Assembly (NCBI RefSeq): GCF_000421525.1
Contig: NZ_ATXE01000001.1
Span: 868,001 to 932,000 of the forward strand
Reading direction: 5' to 3'
DNA length: 64,000 bases
DNA from: Aestuariimicrobium kwangyangense DSM 21549
Lineage (GTDB): Bacteria; Actinomycetota; Actinomycetes; Propionibacteriales; Propionibacteriaceae
The notes beneath the pieces were generated by a model. That model had not been told where the DNA came from. It saw only the letters and a program-made list of their open reading frames with translations, and made no database searches. Made by a program: the position numbers and the translations under genes. Below, piece by piece: positions 47,674 through 57,531 of this stretch (within the stretch, counting starts at the first letter, position 1; each line of letters starts with the position of its first letter).

Positions 47674-47694
47674 CATCTGGAAAGTTTCCAGATG
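47674..47694. promoter_or_regulatory. Perfect operator upstream of the ROK-importer operon
   Basis: CATCTGGAAA and TTTCCAGATG are perfect 10-bp inverted half-sites around a central G. AT-rich centre and size suit a winged-helix dimer, and the ROK regulator encoded directly downstream is the likely ligand. Confidence 0.75.
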
Positions 47695-47772
47695 GCTAGA
47701 GCATTCGCCCCGAGGGGGGCATCGTCAAGGGTTCCGAGTGAGATTGTTCACGCAGGCTGCACGAGATCTTTC

Positions 47773-48480
47773 TCACCCCCGTCCGAAGACCGCCACCAGG
47801 AAGGTGGACTCCTCCTCGAAGGGCTTGAGGTCCCAGGTGCTCAACCCCAGTTGCAGGCGGAGACCTGCCTCGTGTGCGTCGCGGATGAAGTCAGCGAACT
47901 CGTATCCCCTGCCCTGGCCGAAGCCGATGACTGCTCGTCCGCCGGGTGCGAGGTGCCGGGCGAACGCGCGCAACACGCCCACCCGGGTCGAGGCCGCCAG
48001 AAAGGTCATCACGTTGCCGGCGCACACGATCGCGTCGAATCCCTCGTTGATGCCGACGGCGGGGAGGTCGAGCAGGGCCAGGTCGGAGACCACCCAGGTC
48101 GCCTCGGGGTTCACCCGTCGCGCCTCGTTGATGAGCACGGGGTCGACGTCGACCCCCACCACCCGGTGGCCACGTCGCTGCAGTTCGCCACCCACGCGAC
48201 CCGGACCGCAGCCCGCGTCGAGGATGTGCGCGTTGCGCTGAACCATCGCGTCGATCATGCGGGTCTCGCCGTGCAGGTCGGCGCCGTTGGAGGCCATCGT
48301 CTTGAAGCGCTGGATGTAGCGGTGGCTGTGGTCGGGATCGGCGGATGTGATCCGCACCCACTGGCTCGGTTCGGGGCTTCCCGGCTCGGGCTGGGCCTGG
48401 CTGGGCCGGCGCTCGGTCGGCTGTATCGATGTCGGCTGCGTCGATGTTGGCTGGTTGGGGGGATTCTGTTCGGCTGCCAC
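47773..48480 (-). CDS. SAM-dependent class I methyltransferase
   Basis: About 235 residues. After a Gln/Pro/Thr-rich N-terminus (QPTST/QPTSI pentapeptides coded by 15-bp repeats), the domain starts near YIQRFKTMASNGADLHGE; motif I is HILDAGCGPGRVGGEL, motif II VVGVDVDPVLINEAR, and DAIVCAGNVMTFLAA follows. The substrate is unknown. The start is uncertain; GTG 48480 is chosen because upstream sequence is low-complexity and no ribosome site is seen. Between this gene and the tRNA (48481-48738) I see nothing else. Confidence 0.7.
   Translation of the reverse strand: MAAEQNPPNQPTSTQPTSIQPTERRPSQAQPEPGSPEPSQWVRITSADPDHSHRYIQRFKTMASNGADLHGETRMIDAMVQRNAHILDAGCGPGRVGGELQRRGHRVVGVDVDPVLINEARRVNPEATWVVSDLALLDLPAVGINEGFDAIVCAGNVMTFLAASTRVGVLRAFARHLAPGGRAVIGFGQGRGYEFADFIRDAHEAGLRLQLGLSTWDLKPFEEESTFLVAVFGRG
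48404..48455 (-). repeat. 15-bp repeats in the methyltransferase N-terminus
   Basis: GGCTGTATCGATGTC (48419) and GGCTGCGTCGATGTT (48434) are clear units on the plus strand; a third begins at 48449 and weaker units precede. On the coding strand they give QPTST-type pentapeptides. Confidence 0.6.
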
Positions 48481-48738
48481 CCGGTGATTCTTGCAGGGCT
48501 CGCTCCGGGGCAACGCCCAGGGGTGGACTTGGCTCGACCGGGTGACCCGATCCAGCAGCCCGTTCCCGCTGTGACCGGTATGGGGTGCCGGAAGGCCATC
48601 GGCAAGCCAGTTCGGAGCGGAATGCGTCGGAGACTGTCGGTACGGACCTTCCGTGGCGGCTGCGGCGGTCGGGTCGCGGCCACTGGCCGCGGTGGGCCAC
48701 AATGGTGCGAGCCCGCGCCGGGTCACCGGTGGGGCAGC

Positions 48739-48811
48739 GCCTCCTTAGCTCAGCGGCCAGAGCACCTGTCTTGTAAACAGGGGGTCGCGGGTTCGACTCC
48801 CGCAGGGGGCT
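48739..48811 (+). tRNA. tRNA-Thr (anticodon UGU)
   Basis: A 73-nt cloverleaf: acceptor GCCTCCT/AGGGGGC with one G-U pair, D-arm region TAGCTCAGCGGCCAGAGC, anticodon arm CCTGT-CTTGTAA-ACAGG with anticodon TGT, and T-arm CGGGTTCGACTCCCG. CCA is not encoded. It reads ACA/ACG codons. No duplicated 3' end is seen nearby, so there is no sign of an integrated element. Confidence 0.96.
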
Positions 48812-48837
48812 CTCGTCGTGGGTGGGCGCCGATGCGG

Positions 48838-49042
48838 TTGCCCTCGTCCGGTGCGGTTGCCCCATTTGCGCACCGGTTGCCCTCGTCCCGTGCGGTTGCC
48901 CCTGTTGCGCACCGCTTGCCCCATTTGCGCACCAGTTGCCCTCGTCCGGCGCAGTTGCCCTGTACTACTCCGAGGGCAAGTGATCCTTGGGAGGGCAGCT
49001 GGCGCGGAACGCGGGCAAACGGTCCGGGACGAGGGCAAACGG
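48838..49042. repeat. TTGCCC repeat array with inverted tail
   Basis: TTGCCC recurs at 48838, 48857, 48877, 48896, 48916, 48936 and 48955, that is seven units of 19-20 bp. Two unit types mix: one continues TCGTCCGGTGCGG, the other CATTTGCGCACC. From 48974 the motif appears in the opposite orientation (GGGCAA at 48974, 49013 and 49033; a variant near 48993). The array sits between tRNA-Thr and manA and has no convincing reading frame. No unique spacers are present. Confidence 0.85.
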
Positions 49043-49105
49043 CATTGGAAGAAGCGCAGACGCGGTCTCAGAGGAGCACGCCGCACACTGCCAGGGAAGA
49101 ATACG

Positions 49106-49210
49106 GCGGGTCACCCTTGCACTCGTCCCAGGTTGGAGCCTCGGTTCGGCCGGGGGTTGAGGCGTCCAGCACTCGGGGGGAGTGGGGCGATGAGTTGAAG
49201 GGTGACCCGC
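49106..49210. repeat. 13-bp inverted repeats bounding a 105-bp segment
   Basis: GCGGGTCACCCTT (49106-49118) and its exact complement (49198-49210), with weaker matching for about ten more bases inward, enclose 79 bp. This could be a small non-autonomous element or a long stem-loop. No clear target duplication is visible. Confidence 0.55.
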
Positions 49211-49272
49211 ACTTCGAACGCTACAGTCGAAGCGGTTCGCATGGGGGGCGGGCCCCTCAATTTCTCCAAGAC

Positions 49273-49293
49273 ATTTACTGAGAAAAGCCCAGC
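49273..49293 (-). terminator. manA terminator
   Basis: On the minus strand AGCCC pairs with GGGCT around an 8-nt loop and is followed by TTTTCT, 37 bp beyond the manA stop. The U-run makes this one of the few classical intrinsic terminators here. Confidence 0.6.
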
Positions 49294-49329
49294 ATCACGG
49301 GCTGCCCCGGGCCACGGGCCACCCGGGCC

Positions 49330-50514
49330 TCAGACCCCAGCGGCAGCCAGGAATGCCGAACAGTTCCCGTCGACCTGCACCTGTTCACCGGCCGGGACGA
49401 AGACCGCCTTGCCCTGCACCAGTTCGATGGTCTCGCCCACGGTGGCCACGGCGGCGTGCCCCGCCACCACCAGCAGGATGCGGGCGCTCCCGAGAGCGGG
49501 AAGCATCACCGAGTGGTCGGCATGGGTGTCCAACTGCCAGAGGGCGAACTCGGGTGCCGGGGTGCGGAAGCGCAGCAGCCCGTCGGACTCTGGCTCGGCC
49601 CGGAGCACCTCGACAGGTCCGGCGGTGAAGTCGACCACCTGGACAAGGGCATCGACGTCGATGCGCTTGCTGGTGAGGCCGCCACGCAACACGTTGTCGG
49701 AGTTCGCCATGATCTCCACCCCGGTGCCCCTGAGGTAGGCGTGCATGTTGCCGGCCGGCAGGAAGATCGCCTCGCCCGGTTGCAGCTGGATCCGGTTCAT
49801 CAGCAGCGCCGCGAGGATCCCGGGTGAGGAGGGGTGGAAGGCGTCCAGCTCGACGGCGGTACGCGCGAACTGCCCAACCTCGCCCTCGTCGCCGACGTGA
49901 TTGACGGCGGCGGCGACCACCTCATTCACCAGATGCACCCGACCGTCGTCGAGGCTGAGTACGTCGAGGAAGGTCTCCGCGAGGCCGGCGTCGCCGGAGC
50001 GTTGGGTGAGCGGACCGATCACCTGCTCGAGACCCGGGATGGGGCCGATCCGGTCGAACAGGTCTGCGGTCTCGCGCGGGTCGCGGAAGCCGCAGAGCGC
50101 CTCCATCTCGGTGAGCGCCACGATCATCTCGGGCTTGGGCCAGTCATCGGCATAGGTGCGCTGGTGCGAACCCAGGGGAATGCCGGCCTCGTTCTCGGCC
50201 GCGAAGCCCGCTTCGGCCTGCTCGCGAGAGGGGTGCGCCTGCAGGCTGAGCGGTTGCTCGGCGGCCAGGATCTTCAGCAGATAGGGGAGCCGGTCACCGA
50301 AGTGATCCCGACTGCTGGCGCCCAGGGCCTCAGGGTGGTCGGCAAGCCAGGAGTCGAGGGTGCCGTCACCCTCGACCACGGCCGGTCCGGCCAGGTGCGC
50401 GCCGAGCCAGTACTCGGCCTGGGGTTCCCCGGTCGGCTCGGTGTGCAGCAGCGTGGGGATCGAGTCGGTCGACCCCCAGGCGTAGTCCTTGACCACACCG
50501 GTGATGAGCTTCAT
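49330..50514 (-). CDS. manA: Mannose-6-phosphate isomerase, class I
   Basis: 394 residues. It interconverts mannose-6-phosphate and fructose-6-phosphate, feeding GDP-mannose for cell-envelope mannolipids. Motifs: opening ITGVVKDYAWGS, EYWLGAHLAGPA, the zinc ligand region SLQAHPSREQAE, KPEMIVALT, and the active-site segment LPAGNMHAYLRGTGVEIMANSDNVLRGGLTSK split across the cupin. The ATG overlaps the upstream oxidoreductase stop by 4 nt, so the two genes are coupled. Confidence 0.95.
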   Translation of the reverse strand: MKLITGVVKDYAWGSTDSIPTLLHTEPTGEPQAEYWLGAHLAGPAVVEGDGTLDSWLADHPEALGASSRDHFGDRLPYLLKILAAEQPLSLQAHPSREQAEAGFAAENEAGIPLGSHQRTYADDWPKPEMIVALTEMEALCGFRDPRETADLFDRIGPIPGLEQVIGPLTQRSGDAGLAETFLDVLSLDDGRVHLVNEVVAAAVNHVGDEGEVGQFARTAVELDAFHPSSPGILAALLMNRIQLQPGEAIFLPAGNMHAYLRGTGVEIMANSDNVLRGGLTSKRIDVDALVQVVDFTAGPVEVLRAEPESDGLLRFRTPAPEFALWQLDTHADHSVMLPALGSARILLVVAGHAAVATVGETIELVQGKAVFVPAGEQVQVDGNCSAFLAAAGV

Positions 50515-51575
50515 CGGCCCACCGTCCCGGTGCCCACGCCGGCGCGCCACTGGTCGAGCAGTGCGGCCACGTCGAGCGAGGACTGCCAGGGCACCGCGGA
50601 CGATTCCGCCTTGCCTGCTCGCAGGCATCGATGCACCTCCTGCACCTGCCAGAGGAAGCCGGCGTCCTGGGTGACGAACTTCTGTGGCTCCCCACCCTCG
50701 GGTGTGAAGGTCATCTCGAGGGGGGCGAGGAAGTTCTCCAGCACCAACTGGCCCTTCGTCCCGAAGACGCTCAGCCGCTGGTCGCCCCGTGCATCGATGG
50801 AGCTGACCAAGGTGCCGAAGGTGGTGCCACCGGGCTTGTCCCACGTCAGGTGGGCCACCGAGGTGGCGTCCACCCCCGTCCGCGGGTGTTCGGTGCCCTC
50901 AGCGGTGATGCCGGTGGGGGCGCCCAGCAGGACGTGGGCTGCGTGCATGGGGTAGACGCCCAGGTCGAGGATCGCCCCACCGGCGAGCTCGGGGTCGAGC
51001 AGGCGGTGGCTGTCGTCCCCGTCGAAACGGAAGGCGAAGGTGCACCACATGAACCGGGGATCGCCCAGCGCGCCGTCGGCGATCAATTGCCGCGCCTGCA
51101 TCACCAACGGGTTGCAGCGGGTCCACATCGCCTCCATGCAGAAGACCCCCTGCTCCGCGGCGGTCTCGATGATGGAGCGTGACGAGTGAAGGCTCTCCGA
51201 CAGCGGCTTCTCGACCAGCACGTGCTTGCCCGCGCGCATCGCCAACTCGGCCTGCTCGCCGTGCAGGTTGTGTGGCGAGGCCACGTAGACCACGTCGAGG
51301 TCGTCCCGGGCCACCAGTTCGGCGTAGGAACCGTGGGAGTGCGGGATGCCCCAGCGTCCCGCGAAGTCTGCAGCCCGTTCGGCAGAACGGGAACCCACGG
51401 CCACCAGCTCGGCCTCGTCCGGCAGGGAGGTGACTGCCTTGGCGAACTTCTCGGCGATGTGCCCCGGGGCGATGATCCCCCAGCGGACCTTCTCGCCGGT
51501 CACGGGCGTGATCGGACCGGGCGCGGGGGCCACGGGTGGGGCCGCGAGGGAAACGTTCGCTGGGGTGTCGCTCAT
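50511..51575 (-). CDS. Gfo/Idh/MocA-family oxidoreductase
   Basis: About 354 residues: an NAD(P)-binding fold starting VRWGIIAPGHIAEKFAKAV and the family motif HVLVEKPLS with the catalytic lysine, then a C-terminal beta-sheet domain (GGAILDLGVYPMHAAHVLLG). Members oxidise or reduce sugars, often at C3 or C5. Coupling to manA suggests a sugar-related substrate. A 30-residue Ala/Pro-rich N-terminus precedes the domain. Confidence 0.88.
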   Translation of the reverse strand: MSDTPANVSLAAPPVAPAPGPITPVTGEKVRWGIIAPGHIAEKFAKAVTSLPDEAELVAVGSRSAERAADFAGRWGIPHSHGSYAELVARDDLDVVYVASPHNLHGEQAELAMRAGKHVLVEKPLSESLHSSRSIIETAAEQGVFCMEAMWTRCNPLVMQARQLIADGALGDPRFMWCTFAFRFDGDDSHRLLDPELAGGAILDLGVYPMHAAHVLLGAPTGITAEGTEHPRTGVDATSVAHLTWDKPGGTTFGTLVSSIDARGDQRLSVFGTKGQLVLENFLAPLEMTFTPEGGEPQKFVTQDAGFLWQVQEVHRCLRAGKAESSAVPWQSSLDVAALLDQWRAGVGTGTVGR

Positions 51576-51727
51576 GGGCCCATCCAAGCACGGGGCGGCG
51601 GTCACCGGCGCCCGGATCGTCCGGTTGTGGGACGGCTGCGCGCGGCCGGCTGGTGCTCCGCCCGCCCCCGCGATGGCTGGATCAAGAGGGTGCACGTGGT
51701 GCTAATGACAGTCATGTGATTCCGACC

Positions 51728-51733
51728 TAGAAT
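51728..51733 (+). promoter_or_regulatory. -10 hexamer of the DUF3263 gene, leaderless
   Basis: TAGAAT lies 7 nt before ATG 51741. A TGACA -35-like element starts at 51704, about 18-19 bp upstream. This is a strong promoter with its start site at the translation start. Confidence 0.7.
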
Positions 51734-51740
51734 GACGTCC

Positions 51741-52034
51741 ATGTCAGCCGCCGCACCCGAGCCCCGCACCGCACTCGACGCCTCCGCCCTGAGCGAGCGA
51801 GACACCGCGATCCTGGACTTCGAGGACTCGTGGTGGGCTGCACCCCGCGGCAAGGACGCCGAGGTCATGGAGCGATTCGGGATCACCTCGACCGTCTACC
51901 ACCAGATCCTCAACCGACTGCTGGACGACCCGGCCGCGCTGGCCCACAAGCCGCTGCTGGTCAAGCGCCTGCGTCGTCTGCGCGCCGCCCGCCGTGACCA
52001 CCGTTCGGCCGGGCGCCTGAAGTCCGTGCGCTGA
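51741..52034 (+). CDS. DUF3263 protein
   Basis: 97 residues. The core LSERDTAILDFEDSWWAAPRGKDAEVMERFGITSTVYHQ and the HKPLLVKRLRRLRAARR tail match DUF3263, a small actinobacterial family with a helix-turn-helix-like, basic C-terminus; DNA binding is plausible but unproven. I prefer ATG 51741 to 51732 because the promoter predicts a transcript starting there. Its last 74 bp overlap the 3' end of the gene on the other strand. Confidence 0.8.
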   Translation: MSAAAPEPRTALDASALSERDTAILDFEDSWWAAPRGKDAEVMERFGITSTVYHQILNRLLDDPAALAHKPLLVKRLRRLRAARRDHRSAGRLKSVR

Positions 52035-52521
52035 GCCCCACCAGTCGGCGTACCCCGTCGGCGAGGGATATGCGCGGCCGCTCGACGTAGCCGCCCAGCG
52101 CGAGGTCGGCCGCCCGTTCGAAGGCGTTCGCCGAGGAGCGGTCACCAGTGCGTAGCCACGACCACCCCATGGCCGCGGTGTACAGGGGGAGGAAGGGTGC
52201 ACCCAGGCACAGCGTCCACTGCCACGTGTGTGCCTCCTCGTGTTCCAGGGTGCCGGGCCATGCCGCCTCGGCGGCGGCCCAGGTCGGATGGGCGGTGATC
52301 ACCACGCTGCCCACCGTGAAGGCGCCAGCCATGGGGAAACCGAGTCGGTACCCCTCTGCCAGGGTGAGCCCCCGCGGGCCGCGGACGATCCGGCTTCCCC
52401 CGGCCCGGGCGATCGCCAGTCCCAGCGGGGTGGAGAGGTTGGCCCAGTTGCCGACGTTGCGCACCCGTTCCATCGCCGAGGGGCGGGTGCGGGTGGAGGA
52501 GGTGGGGTTCACGACCTCCAT
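51961..52521 (-). CDS. Putative HExxH membrane-associated protein
   Basis: About 186 residues. LEHEEAHTWQW contains HEEAH, an HExxH zinc-binding pattern, followed by a hydrophobic stretch (GAPFLPLYTAAMGWSWL) and NAFERAADLALGGY, where a Glu could be the third ligand. A hydrophobic strand VGSVVITAHPTW precedes. It may be a peptidase, but I do not recognise the family. ATG 52521 or 52473 are possible starts. The frame extends far upstream antisense to groEL, which is a shadow. It overlaps DUF3263 by 74 bp. Confidence 0.6.
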   Translation of the reverse strand: MEVVNPTSSTRTRPSAMERVRNVGNWANLSTPLGLAIARAGGSRIVRGPRGLTLAEGYRLGFPMAGAFTVGSVVITAHPTWAAAEAAWPGTLEHEEAHTWQWTLCLGAPFLPLYTAAMGWSWLRTGDRSSANAFERAADLALGGYVERPRISLADGVRRLVGLSARTSGARPNGGHGGRRADDAGA

Positions 52522-52578
52522 GCTGCCAGCGCACCACCCGCGACGGTGCGGGTGCGCGTCCACAGGACGCGAGAATCC

Positions 52579-52605
52579 TTTGCACTCGCATGGGGAGAGT
52601 GCTAA
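52579..52605. promoter_or_regulatory. CIRCE element 1 upstream of groEL
   Basis: TTTGCACTC-N9-GAGTGCTAA closely matches the HrcA operator consensus. A promoter with TTTGCA as -35 (52579) and TAAAAA as -10 (52603), 18 bp apart, lies within it, so HrcA would block polymerase directly. Confidence 0.92.
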
Positions 52606-52612
52606 AAATGAG

Positions 52613-52639
52613 TTGGCACTCGATGCGTCCGAGTGCCAC
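52613..52639. promoter_or_regulatory. CIRCE element 2 upstream of groEL
   Basis: TTGGCACTC-N9-GAGTGCCAC, 7 bp after the first element; it lies in the untranslated leader. Confidence 0.9.
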
Positions 52640-52692
52640 CGACAGGTCTGGTGAGGTCCCCATGGGCCGTCCGTCGCGGGCACCATGCCTGA

Positions 52693-54351
<1,659 letters not shown>

Positions 54352-54393
54352 TCCAGCCGTCCCGGGGCTGAGCCCCACCCGTACGAACGCCGG

Positions 54394-54433
54394 TGGGCGA
54401 CCCTCCTTGTGGGGGTCGCCCAGCGGTGTTTTT
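54394..54433 (+). terminator. groEL intrinsic terminator
   Basis: GGGCGACCC/GGGTCGCCC stem with a 9-nt loop, followed after a few bases by a TTTTT run. It lies 43 bp after the groEL stop. Confidence 0.85.
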
Positions 54434-54489
54434 CTGCGCCTTCGGGCGAGGCTTCGGGCGTGGAGGAGGAGTTCCACCAGACTGGTGCC

Positions 54490-55191
54490 ATGTCAGCACT
54501 GTTGGAAGTGATCGCGCTCCACGAGAACGATGCCCGTCGCGCCGAGGAGGGTGGCGCCGACCGGGTCGAGTTGCTCGGGTCCATGGACCACGAGGGCATG
54601 GCCCCGGAGCCCGCACTGGTCGAACGCACCCGAGCCGCCACCTCGATCCAGATTCGTCCGATGGTGAGGCTGCGGGAGGGCTGGTCGACCGATGGAGGCG
54701 AGGCCACCCGCCTGAAAGGTCTGATCGGTGCCTACGTCGACGCCGGCGCCGACGGTGTAGTGCTGGGCTTCCTCAACGGTCTGGGCGAGGTCGACACCGA
54801 GGTGGTCACCAGCCTGACCGAGGGCATCGGCGTGCCGTGGACCTTCCATCGCGCCATCGACTGGGCCTTCGACTACCGCAAGGCCTGGGCTGCCCTGCGT
54901 GGCTTCGCGGGGTTCGACCAGGTACTGACCGCCGGTTCCTCGCGCGGTCTCGAACACGGGCTGGACGAGGTGCTGGCGGTGGCCAGGGACGAACCCGGTG
55001 CGGCGCAGGTGATCATGGCCGGCGGCGGACTGCGAGCCGAACACGTGCCGTGGCTGGTGCGAGCGGGGGTCCGCGCGTTCCACATCGGCACACCCGCCCG
55101 ACCCGACCGCTCGTACAAGGCGTGGGTCGACTCCGGTCTGGTGCGTAGTTGGCGCACGCTGATCGACACCGAGGTGCGCCACCTGGGCTGA
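54490..55191 (+). CDS. cutC: CutC-family protein
   Basis: 233 residues with a TIM-barrel pattern. VIALHENDARRAEEGGADRVELL, IQIRPMVRL, GADGVVLGFLNG, TFHRAIDWAFD and QVIMAGGGLRAEHVP match CutC, once linked to copper homeostasis; the biochemical role is unsettled. The usual Gly-Gly-Leu-Thr-Pro near residue 35 is replaced by LLGSMDHEGMAPEPA. The ATG is preceded at 6 nt by CAGACT and has no ribosome site. A GTG at 54460 is an alternative start. Confidence 0.85.
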   Translation: MSALLEVIALHENDARRAEEGGADRVELLGSMDHEGMAPEPALVERTRAATSIQIRPMVRLREGWSTDGGEATRLKGLIGAYVDAGADGVVLGFLNGLGEVDTEVVTSLTEGIGVPWTFHRAIDWAFDYRKAWAALRGFAGFDQVLTAGSSRGLEHGLDEVLAVARDEPGAAQVIMAGGGLRAEHVPWLVRAGVRAFHIGTPARPDRSYKAWVDSGLVRSWRTLIDTEVRHLG

Positions 55192-55235
55192 GGCCCTCGG
55201 CCCCTTGGGTGTCGCCGGCGGGGGTCAGCCGAGCC

Positions 55236-55318
55236 AATCGTGCGGATCGTGTGCCATGGCGCGAGAGATTGCGGCCGGGGTGCAACAAGTCCCGTCAGAC
55301 GACACGATCGGCACGATT
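55236..55318. repeat. 83-bp palindromic interspersed repeat, copy B
   Basis: Arms AATCGTGCGGATCGTGT (55236-55252) and ACACGATCGGCACGATT (55302-55318) pair with one mismatch; the centre again has GTGCAACA. It lies between the converging cutC and GH27 genes. Copy A is at 415-497. Confidence 0.8.
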
Positions 55319-55376
55319 GCCCGGTCGTACCCGACCGGGCCGGGGCGCGGGGGAGCGGATGAGCCCCCGGCAGCGC

Positions 55377-56522
55377 TCAACCGATGGTGAACAGGGCGAG
55401 GTCGCGAGCGCCGATGGCGACCTCAGAGGTCGCCTCGCCCGACCAGACCTCGGTGACGGGTCCGTCGTGCCCGATCTCGATGACGTTCTCGGTGCCGTTG
55501 TCGACACGGACCAGACCATCGCCCACCTGGACGCGCAGCGGCTGGGTCGTGGGCTCCGAGGCACGCTCGCCGGAACCGAGCACCCCGACGGCCACTCGTC
55601 CGCCGGAGAGTTCGCGCAGCCACACGTCGAATCGGAACTCTCGCTGGATGCGGCGACCCTGTCGCCCCAGCGGGTCCTGGTCGATGGCCACCAGCCGCGG
55701 ATTGGTGAGCACTTGGGCCACCGATCGGTTCATGGTGCGGATGTCGTTGCCGGCCATCAGGGGCGCCGCGAGGAGGGCCCACAGACCCAGGTGGGCGCGG
55801 CACTCGGCGAGGGTGAGCCCGGGGTTGCCGACCTGCAGCATGTCCGGGTCGTTCCACGCTCCCGGACGCGACCACCGCTCCAGGCCACGCTGGGCGTCGG
55901 CGATCCCCCGGACGGAGCTGAAGCTCGGGTCGATGTCGGGCGTCGTCCGCCACAGGTTCGCCAAGCCGGGCGCCCACTCCCACGGGTTCGTCCGACCGTA
56001 CTCACTGATCGAGTACACGAACTCCCGCGGGGAGTCCGCGATGAGCTGGCCCATCTTCTCGAAGGCGCCCCGGTAACTCAGCCCGGTGTCATCGCGGCAG
56101 GCCTCGCACCAGTCGTACTTCAGGTAGTCCACACCCCACTCCGCATACGCGGCGAGGTCGTCGGCCTCATGACCGAAGCTGCCCAGCCCCTCGCCGGGGT
56201 AGGCGTCGTAGATCATGGCGCAGGTCGCGCGACCCGGTGCGAGATACATGCCGAGCTTGAGCCCGCGCTGGTGCACCTGGTCGGCCAACCAGTCGATGCC
56301 CTGGCCGAATCGCGCCGGGTCGGGCTGAAGGTTGCCACCGGACGAGCGCCGCGGAGCCTGCCAGCCGTCGTCCACGACCAGGTACTGGTAGCCAGCGTCA
56401 CGCAGACCAGTCGAGACGATCACGTCGGCCATCGACACGATCTGCTGCTCGTCGATGCGCGTGCGGAACGCGTTCCAGGAGTTCCAGCCCATGGGAGGGG
56501 TGGGGCAGGCGGCGAGTGGCAT
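55377..56522 (-). CDS. Alpha-galactosidase, GH27
   Basis: 381 residues, cytoplasmic (no signal peptide). TPPMGWNSWNAF, YLVVDDGWQ, the nucleophile D137 in DYLKYDWC and the acid/base D225 in RPGAWNDPDML are intact, followed by a C-terminal beta domain. It should release terminal alpha-1,6-galactose from melibiose, raffinose or galactolipids taken up by the cell. The ATG has GGGAGACCAC upstream. It is divergent from the APH-like gene. Confidence 0.92.
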   Translation of the reverse strand: MPLAACPTPPMGWNSWNAFRTRIDEQQIVSMADVIVSTGLRDAGYQYLVVDDGWQAPRRSSGGNLQPDPARFGQGIDWLADQVHQRGLKLGMYLAPGRATCAMIYDAYPGEGLGSFGHEADDLAAYAEWGVDYLKYDWCEACRDDTGLSYRGAFEKMGQLIADSPREFVYSISEYGRTNPWEWAPGLANLWRTTPDIDPSFSSVRGIADAQRGLERWSRPGAWNDPDMLQVGNPGLTLAECRAHLGLWALLAAPLMAGNDIRTMNRSVAQVLTNPRLVAIDQDPLGRQGRRIQREFRFDVWLRELSGGRVAVGVLGSGERASEPTTQPLRVQVGDGLVRVDNGTENVIEIGHDGPVTEVWSGEATSEVAIGARDLALFTIG

Positions 56523-56589
56523 GTGGTCTCCCGGGAGGCTGGCAATGATGGGCGCGAACGCTCGTCCTGCACGGTAGCGTCAGTCGGCG

Positions 56590-57531
56590 ATGCATGACAC
56601 GAGCCGCTCGGATCCGCGCGCGTTGGCTGCCGCGATCGCCGCACGCCACGGCCTCGAAGGGCCCCTCGACCACCTGACGGAGGGCCAGACCAACCACGTG
56701 TTCGGCACCCCCGAGGCGGTCATCCGTTTCTCCCGCGACCCCCTGCGCGGAACCGTCACCGACGTGGACGAGTTCGCGAAGGAAGCGTGGTGCTCCCGGG
56801 CAGCCGAGGCTGCCGGAGTGGTCACTCCCCGGGTGCTCGCGGTCGGCCAGTTCCAGACGGAGGGGTCGGGGTCAGGCGCGGCCGGGGCAGACCCGCTGTC
56901 GGTGCCCTACCAGCTTCAGGAACGCATGCGGGGCGAGCACCCGGACGAGGCGACGCCCCGGCTGTGGCAACGGCTCGGCGACTGCGCGGCTGCGCTGGCG
57001 CGGATTCCGCTGGACGACGCCCCGGGGCAGCTCTTCACCCGATTCGGTCGTGACCTCGCCGAAGCCTGGGCTCAGCACGTGCACCACAACCTCGTTGCCC
57101 TAGGTGACGACGATCCGCTGTTCGAGTTGGGCGTCTACCGCGCCAGCGACCTCGAGTGGCTGACGGACTGGGTCTCGGCCACGAAGCCGGTGGGTCAGCA
57201 ACACGGGCTGTTCCACGGTGACCTGAACCCCGGGAACGTGCTGGTCGCGCCGGATGGCGAACTGGTGCTGCTCGACTGGGGATCGGCCGCCACCGGCCCC
57301 GTTCCCTGGGGTGACCTCGTTCACCTGCAGCGGGGGCGGTTCCCGCACCTCGCGGAGGACTTCGCCGCCGGGTTCGGCATCGACCCCGAGGAGGTGGCTC
57401 GCGGGTTGCCGAGGCTGGAACTGCTGCAGGCGCTCGACCTCGTCCGTTGGGCGATCGACCGTCGACCAGACCTGCTCGACCACTACCGCACGACCGCGAC
57501 GCAGACCGTCAGGCGACTCGCGCCCCGGTGA
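56590..57531 (+). CDS. Aminoglycoside phosphotransferase-family kinase
   Basis: 313 residues with the APH fold: N-lobe [21 protein letters not shown], the catalytic loop [14 protein letters not shown] and the metal-binding LLDWGSA. Members phosphorylate aminoglycosides, choline, homoserine or other small alcohols; the substrate here is not evident and resistance should not be assumed. TAGCGT ends 9 nt before the ATG. Its last 23 bp overlap the convergent SDR gene. Confidence 0.82.
   Translation: MHDTSRSDPRALAAAIAARHGLEGPLDHLTEGQTNHVFGTPEAVIRFSRDPLRGTVTDVDEFAKEAWCSRAAEAAGVVTPRVLAVGQFQTEGSGSGAAGADPLSVPYQLQERMRGEHPDEATPRLWQRLGDCAAALARIPLDDAPGQLFTRFGRDLAEAWAQHVHHNLVALGDDDPLFELGVYRASDLEWLTDWVSATKPVGQQHGLFHGDLNPGNVLVAPDGELVLLDWGSAATGPVPWGDLVHLQRGRFPHLAEDFAAGFGIDPEEVARGLPRLELLQALDLVRWAIDRRPDLLDHYRTTATQTVRRLAPR

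Noticed and set aside
48838-49042. CRISPR array
   Set aside because: Units of 19-20 bp are degenerate and contiguous, with no unique spacers and no cas genes nearby.
48739-49330. Integrated element at tRNA-Thr
   Set aside because: No integrase, no duplicated tRNA 3' end and normal core genes on both sides.
56590-57531. Aminoglycoside resistance gene
   Set aside because: Only the general kinase fold is shared; nothing in sequence or context points to antibiotic substrates.
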